DNA from: Branchiostoma floridae
Lineage: Eukaryota; Chordata; Leptocardii; Amphioxiformes; Branchiostomatidae
NCBI RefSeq assembly: GCF_000003815.2
Contig: NC_049986.1
Coordinates: forward strand, 9,991,292-10,055,291
Length of the DNA: 64,000 nucleotides
Direction: 5' to 3'
The position numbers and the translations under genes were made by a program. The notes under the pieces were generated by a model, which did no database searches, was not told the origin of the DNA, and saw only the letters and a list, made by a program, of their open reading frames with translations. Shown here one piece after another: positions 59,411 through 64,000 of the stretch. The number at the start of each line of letters is the position of its first letter. Within the stretch, counting starts at the first letter, position 1.

Positions 59411-59632
59411 CTACAGCACAAGAAATATTCTGTACTTTACTTTGTGTACAGATGACAAGTGAGCTGCACGGCAATTTATACATGCTATGATCCAGTGGCA
59501 GTTACGGCCGATGCACTCATATTCATGGCACGGCCGTTTGTTTAACAGGTCATTATCAGTGCAGGAGAAGTCACCTACAGGCATATCTGTTGGATCTTGA
59601 CATTCAAAACAAGGCAAGGAGCCAATTGTCAT
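59411..59632 (-). CDS. Cysteine-rich exon-like open frame, unidentified
   Basis: A frame of 73 codons reads PCFECQDPTDMPVGDFSC, NDLLNKRPCHEYECIGRNC and INCRAAHL. Eight cysteines in about 50 residues, with a C-x2-C opening, recall small secreted or Ly6/three-finger-type domains, but the spacing does not prove it. Decayed copies of the same segment lie at about 60050-60130 and 63080-63190 (DNDLLNKHSCHEYLCTGC), the latter with a stop. No good splice acceptor or signal peptide was found. It may be an exon of a gene outside the visible evidence or chance; confidence is low. Confidence 0.2.
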   Translation of the reverse strand: MTIGSLPCFECQDPTDMPVGDFSCTDNDLLNKRPCHEYECIGRNCHWIIACINCRAAHLSSVHKVKYRIFLVL

Positions 59633-59850
59633 GCAAGTTCATTCAGTGCTACGAATAGTATCTCATTAATAACAAATAAAGACGATATTACCCCTTTAGA
59701 TAGCTTCTAATTCATTATCAGTATCATAAATGTAACCAAGTATGATGAAGAAACTGTTAGAATTGAATGAGAAGTAGATCTAATCGAAACGTGTTGCTAT
59801 CGCGTAGTTAAACCCGACACCCCATGGCAGGATAGAGGTCCTGCTCCGGC

Positions 59851-59866
59851 ATTTGCATATATATTA
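59851..59866 (+). promoter_or_regulatory. Octamer plus TATA motif, copy 1
   Basis: ATTTGCATATATATTA: a perfect POU octamer (ATTTGCAT) running straight into a TATA-like element. Repeated at 60163-60178 and, altered (ATTTGCATAAATACTA), at 63427-63442. No downstream gene was identified. Confidence 0.35.
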
Positions 59867-60162
59867 GGAGAGTCTTGATAAACAAGGTATTCGACCCTTC
59901 CCTTCTTTACCGTCACCCCAGCATTGTCGGTACTATGCTTATTTATGTAAACATTACAAGATACAAAAGCAGAACCGAGCGGTATGCAGGTCGCAAATGT
60001 TTACTATTTTGTCCCATGACCATGACCATTGTCGTGCCAGTAACAGCCTGTGCACAAATATTCATGGCATGAATGTTTGTTTAACAGATCATTATCAGTG
60101 TTGAAGAAGTCACGCACAGGCATATCTGTTACCCGACACCCCATGGCAGGCCCTGCTCCGTC

Positions 60163-60178
60163 ATTTGCATATATATTA
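60163..60178 (+). promoter_or_regulatory. Octamer plus TATA motif, copy 2
   Basis: Same motif and context as copy 1; followed 40 bp later by the transposon insertion at 60222. Confidence 0.3.
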
Positions 60179-60298
60179 GGAGAGTCTTGATAAACGCGAT
60201 ATTCGACCCTTGTCTTCTTTAAGGTGCGCTCCCACTAGACTCGCGTCACGCTTGCGTCACTGCGGGGTCCGCCCACTGTGTCACTGTTGTGTAATCTC

Positions 60299-60427
60299 CA
60301 AGCAGATCCTACGGTGCCATAAGATAGTATCAAAGCTGGCCAGGGAGTATAGCCGGCTAAGGGAGCAAGCAGATCCTACGGTGCCATAAGATAGTATCAA
60401 AGCTGGCCAGGGAGTATAGCCGGCTAA
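60299..60427. repeat. 67-bp tandem pair related to the 43099 MITE
   Basis: CAAGCAGATCCTACGGTGCC, ATAAGATAGTATCAAAGCTG, GCCAGGGAGTATAGCCGGCT occurs twice, offset 67 bp. It matches one arm of the palindromic MITE at 43099-43271. Confidence 0.7.
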
Positions 60428-61488
60428 AGCCCCGGTCACAAAGCGCGTACGATTTCTTGCGATGGTATATTCCGCATATCGTACGATGAGCGCAGTAAAT
60501 CGCAGCAAAATCGTAAGCAAAGTCAGCCATCGCAACGCATCGGATGGTGTTCAAAATTTTTCCAGCGTCGTACGATTTTTCACTTGTGTCTCTTTTGAAT
60601 AGCCGCCTGGCCACTTTTGTGCTTCTTTAACCAACAAAATGTTGACTTAGCTGTTGAATACCTTCCTATAATATATTTAACTGTAAAAATAAATTAAAAG
60701 AGACCATGCCAACAAGAGTATTACAAGAAAAGTTCAAATCAAGCGTGAGTACCGGTATGATTATCTCGGCCTGCTTGCCGGCTCTACGTGTCAGGCTCTT
60801 TCGAAGATCGTATCATGATATGCTATCAACTGAAAGATTCCATCATACAAAAATCATATCATAAGCATTATATCATATATATTTCCGACTCATAGAGCCT
60901 GCCTTTATGTTCGAGTTGTCCCCATGGTTATTACGATTATGGTAAACTGACCCAAGACCGACGAGAGCTTAGATTTGATCTAATTATAAACTCACGTGCA
61001 TGAAGCGATCAAAGAATTGTCTGCATCACCTGTGCGGGGCGCGCTGTTCTCTGGTTGCTACTGTGGTAGTTGCGACTGATATATTTTCCCTTTTCGTCAA
61101 TATCCACAATATCAGGGAAAACTGAAACCATCACAACATGCTAACAATTCATAAATCTATAACCTCATCAGTAGACAAAAATTGCCTTAATGAAGTCTGC
61201 TATGGGGGCAAATAAATTCTTACGACGATAGCGAAATTTTGAACATGTTCAAAATCCATTTCAGCTCTATTTTTCGCCATACGACGCCCCCCGATTTACT
61301 ATGATTCACTACGATTGACGCAGGCACGCTCTTATGACCTCATCGTACGATGCACTACGCGCTTTGTGACCACGGTTTTATATACTTAAACCATTGCTTC
61401 CGATTCTCCCCCGACTTACGACGCACTGCGCTTATCCTGCGCATCGGAAGGAATCGCAAGGAATCGTACGCGCTTTGTGACCGGGGCT
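60428..61488. mobile_element. 1.06-kb nested TIR element, TAA target
   Basis: Ends AGCCCCGGTCACAAAGCGCG and its reverse complement continue for about 35 bp. TAA flanks both sides (60425-60427, 61489-61491). It sits in the second unit of the 67-bp tandem pair; the first unit shows the empty site GGCTAAGGGAG. Harbinger-type by target and end structure (inference); no protein. Confidence 0.8.
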
Positions 61489-62353
61489 TAAGGGAGTCAA
61501 ACGGGCACCTACGGGGAGTTTGATCCTATACATTACGCACCGTGGATCTGGTTCGAGATTAACTGTTGTGTTCTTTTCGCCGATTTTCTGTTGCGCTCCC
61601 ACTTACTTGCGTCACTGTTGCGTTTCTAGACTAAATGAACTTGTTATCGGAAATCGCAGCGATGTCATTTTATGAAAATTCACTGTAAAATGGTGAAGAT
61701 GCCTCAAAATGAGATTTATAATGAAATAATTTTCCTTCTGATGATGAATAATATGTTACTTATGTTATATGATAACCTTGAAAGACTTTTACAGTTACAG
61801 TAAAAGAAGTGACCCAAATGAACGGACACAAACCTTAGACCAGATTTGGCTCGATTAATTATGTGTTTTGCACCAAGTATCTGTATTGATGTATGTTTAT
61901 AGGTTTATTGAACAATTTTCAAATGTCACAAATGAAAAAGTTTGTTATTACATACTTTTTTTGTGACGCGGAGTATTTTCACTGTCGGTTGATTGCTTGC
62001 CAAACTCTTAATGTCTAAGTCTATATAATACTTCTAAACAGGGAGGAAAAACAAGGCTTATGGGTCCGAATGCTTGCAAGTTTGGTGTTCTATCGGCGGC
62101 AGGCTACCAGTGATGATTACATATTGCTTGTAAAGCAAACTCAAAAGCAAACGTTATCATCCAACATATATATGATTTATTTTTCATCGTTGTATGATAA
62201 TCTGTTTCTCCACATCTGTGGGTTTATGAATCGATAAACCAGTTACTTATTTGGTGTTTACAATTATAGAATTCTGGCCTACTTCCCATCAAATAAGACT
62301 AAGATATTTTCAAGTTAGTCTGAATACGTTTTGTGGAAATCTCACTGTTGTAA

Positions 62354-62601
62354 GGCCCCCTTTCCACTAGACGGCGATCGCGCTGCGCTCTCACTGCGAC
62401 CTAAATAGGATATGTGTAACCTTAATTTGATTTCATACTGGGTATATTATACAGCATATCAAAGTGTGACTGAGAGGACAGCAAAACACACAAAGTGTAA
62501 AAAAATAGTTTCTTTTCTATACAATTCGTTGAGCGATCTGTCAAATTCTAAATGTCGCAGAGAGAGCGCGGCGAGAGCGCCGTCCTAGCGGAAAGAGGGT
62601 A
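62354..62601. mobile_element. 248-bp nested MITE, TAA target
   Basis: Imperfect inverted ends GGCCCCCTTTCCACTAGACG / CGTCCTAGCGGAAAGAGGGT and flanking TAA (62351-62353, 62602-62604). Subterminal GCGCTCTC / GAGAGCGC repeats. Confidence 0.65.
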
Positions 62602-63479
62602 TAACTGAATCATAAACCGCTGTAAAATGATATCCAAAATGTATCCAAAATAGCTTTTCAGTAATAAAAGGATGTTTACTTTTGATACTTGGTGCAAAAT
62701 AGGCAAAATATAACCTTGATACTGTTGAAAGCATGTTGGTGTCACTGTTGTGTCACTGTTGTGTCACTCTTGGGGCATCTTGCCACTTATTTTTTAACTT
62801 TCAAAAAACCGTCGTGCTTGCTTGTGTCACCTCTAGGTTCGCTCGCGTCACCTCTAGGTTCCGTGGGGTTGAGTCTGCGTTGTCGAACCCCGAAGCGACT
62901 CAAACGTGACGCGAGTCTCGTGGGAGCGCACCTTTACCGTCACCCCAGCATGGCCCGTACCGTGCTTATTTATGTAAACATTACAACATACAAAAGCAGA
63001 ACCGACCGGGAGACATGCTACAGCGACGGTATGCAGGTAGCAAATGTTTACCATTTTGTCCCATGACCATGACCATTGCCGTGTCAGGAACAGCCAGTGC
63101 ACAAATATTCATGGCATGAATGTTTGTTTAACAGATCATTATCAGTGTTGAACATGTCAAAACAAGTCACACACATGTATATCTGTTAGATCTCAACGCT
63201 TACTTGGCAAAAAGCCATGCTTTGGAGTTACGCATTACGTCATTTAGAAGAAATAAAGACGATCTAACCCTTTTAAACAACTTCTACTTCATAATCAATA
63301 TCATAAACGTAACTAGATATGATGACTATACTGTTGGAATTGAATCAGATGGAGATCTAATGGGAATGTGTTGCTATCGTGTAGTAAACTCGATACCCTA
63401 TGGCACGCTAGAGGCCCTGCTCCACCATTTGCATAAATACTAGGAGTCCTTTAAGTTCCGTTCGAGACGTGATAAAAAT

Positions 63480-64000
63480 TTCGAGGTCATGTGCCATCAT
63501 GGTGTCCGACTTGTGGTCAGTAAGGGTCCCGGCGTGTACTACGATATCGTTTCAACCGCGAACTTAAAACACCGCGAAACAATCCTTTCCGTTCCTACCG
63601 TGAAATTTTATCCCCGTGAAAATAAATGAATGTACAGTATAAAACGAGCCATATCAGGGTACTTCATGGCTTTTTTGGGTTCGGGAACATGATAAATCAG
63701 GTAGTGATGGAGGTAAGTTATGGAGACTTTTTGTGTAGCTGTGAGCCTGTGTGAAAACCACACATAGCTGTCATAATGTCTTGTTTCTAGATATATTTTC
63801 AATATGCATGACGTAGTCCTGCATCCACGTGTCCTATGTATTAAACGGCGTCACATATGTGGGTGCTGGTAACCCCCATACAGAGCCTTTTTCATTGTGT
63901 ACGATATACTAGATATACGCAGTGATCTAGTTAGGTACCTACTTAATGACGTTAAAGAGCACAAATAAAAAAAGTGTAAAATCAAGGTAATTCATTTTCA
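63480..64000. other. Repeat remnants at the window end
   Basis: CCGCGAACTTAAAACACCGC (63556 onward) resembles the interior of the MITE at 54427-54704; 63770-63985 is the inverted duplicate of 58765-58985. No gene supported. Confidence 0.4.

Larger units (their letters stand above)
60222..62933. mobile_element. 2.7-kb TTA-flanked TIR transposon (Harbinger-like, non-autonomous)
   Basis: Ends AGGTGCGCTCCCAC(T/G)AGACT and the reverse complement, with TTA on each side (60219-60221, 62934-62936). The unoccupied site is visible in the tandem neighbour near 59908: TTCTTTACCGTCACC. A 3-bp TTA/TAA duplication is typical of PIF/Harbinger; the assignment is inferred. GTGTCACTGTTGTGTCACTG repeats lie near the ends. 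No transposase frame was seen; two further elements are nested inside. Confidence 0.8.
59640..63480. repeat. Three-copy local repeat, third copy separated by a transposon
   Basis: Copy 1 about 59660-59900, copy 2 about 59900-60221, copy 3 about 62934-63470. Shared landmarks: TTACCGTCACCCCAGCAT, ATTTATGTAAACATTACAA, TTTTGTCCCATGACCATGAC, CATGGCATGAATGTTTGTTT, CCATGGCAGG and the octamer/TATA motif. Copies are diverged by several percent or more. Confidence 0.65.

Noticed and set aside
62689-63102. Plus- and minus-strand frames over the third local repeat copy (YRHPSMARTVLIYVNIT...)
   Set aside because: A similar frame occurs in copy 1 (59875-60072) but differences are mainly non-synonymous, and the frame runs into the transposon end.

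Overview
The window reads as a chordate or other deuterostome nuclear genome. Genes have short exons with GT/AG introns, and gene families sit in tandem arrays. The repeats include tRNA-derived SINEs, palindromic MITEs, mariner- and Harbinger-like elements and a satellite carrying CCCTAA telomere units. The combination of SURF4, prostanoid-receptor-like GPCRs, a CYP2-clan array and these repeats fits amphioxus (Branchiostoma) best. That organism call is an inference made without a database search.

Layout. (1) 1-2160: the 5' end of a SURF4 gene on the minus strand, with a YY1/E2F-type promoter. (2) 3176-11728: three tandem two-exon class A GPCR genes on the minus strand. They look like prostanoid (EP2/EP4-type) receptors and share a phase-0 intron inside TM6. 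(3) 13587-33869: four tandem, apparently intact seven-exon CYP2-clan cytochrome P450 genes on the plus strand (here CYP-1 to CYP-4). (4) 34978-39445: a fifth copy, CYP-5psi. Its promoter survives, but a telomere-repeat satellite begins at the start-codon position, and only the last two exons (one frameshifted) are seen beyond it and two assembly gaps. (5) 39446-47650: repeat-rich sequence with a stray CYP last-exon fragment. (6) 47650-56117: CYP-6 on the minus strand, apparently intact although intron 3 holds a 3.8-kb foldback-like transposon, a 66-bp hairpin satellite, a mariner relic and a MITE. (7) 56388-64000: no confident gene. It holds a TIR element, a three-copy tandem repeat with an octamer+TATA motif, and a 2.7-kb TTA-flanked transposon with two more elements nested inside it.

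How the parts relate. Each plus-strand CYP from CYP-2 to CYP-5psi has a shared upstream module about 540 bp before the ATG: a FOX-like site, an AGGTCA DR4 nuclear-receptor element, an inverted CCAAT box and a TTTTAA element. This suggests ligand-inducible control of a xenobiotic or lipid-metabolising P450 battery. CYP-6 has lost the module where a transposon broke its upstream region. Exons 1 and 5 are almost identical between copies while introns diverge, which suggests gene conversion or very recent exchange. CYP2-clan enzymes can oxidise fatty acids and the neighbouring receptors resemble eicosanoid receptors, so a functional link is possible but unproven.

Limits. Exon models come from reading splice consensus and comparing the paralogues by eye. 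Expression, exact starts, 5' UTRs and repeat-family names were not checked. Gaps of N lie at 17118-17269, 37214-37490, 38367-38466 and 50993-51092, and sequence around 57430-57790 looks poor.
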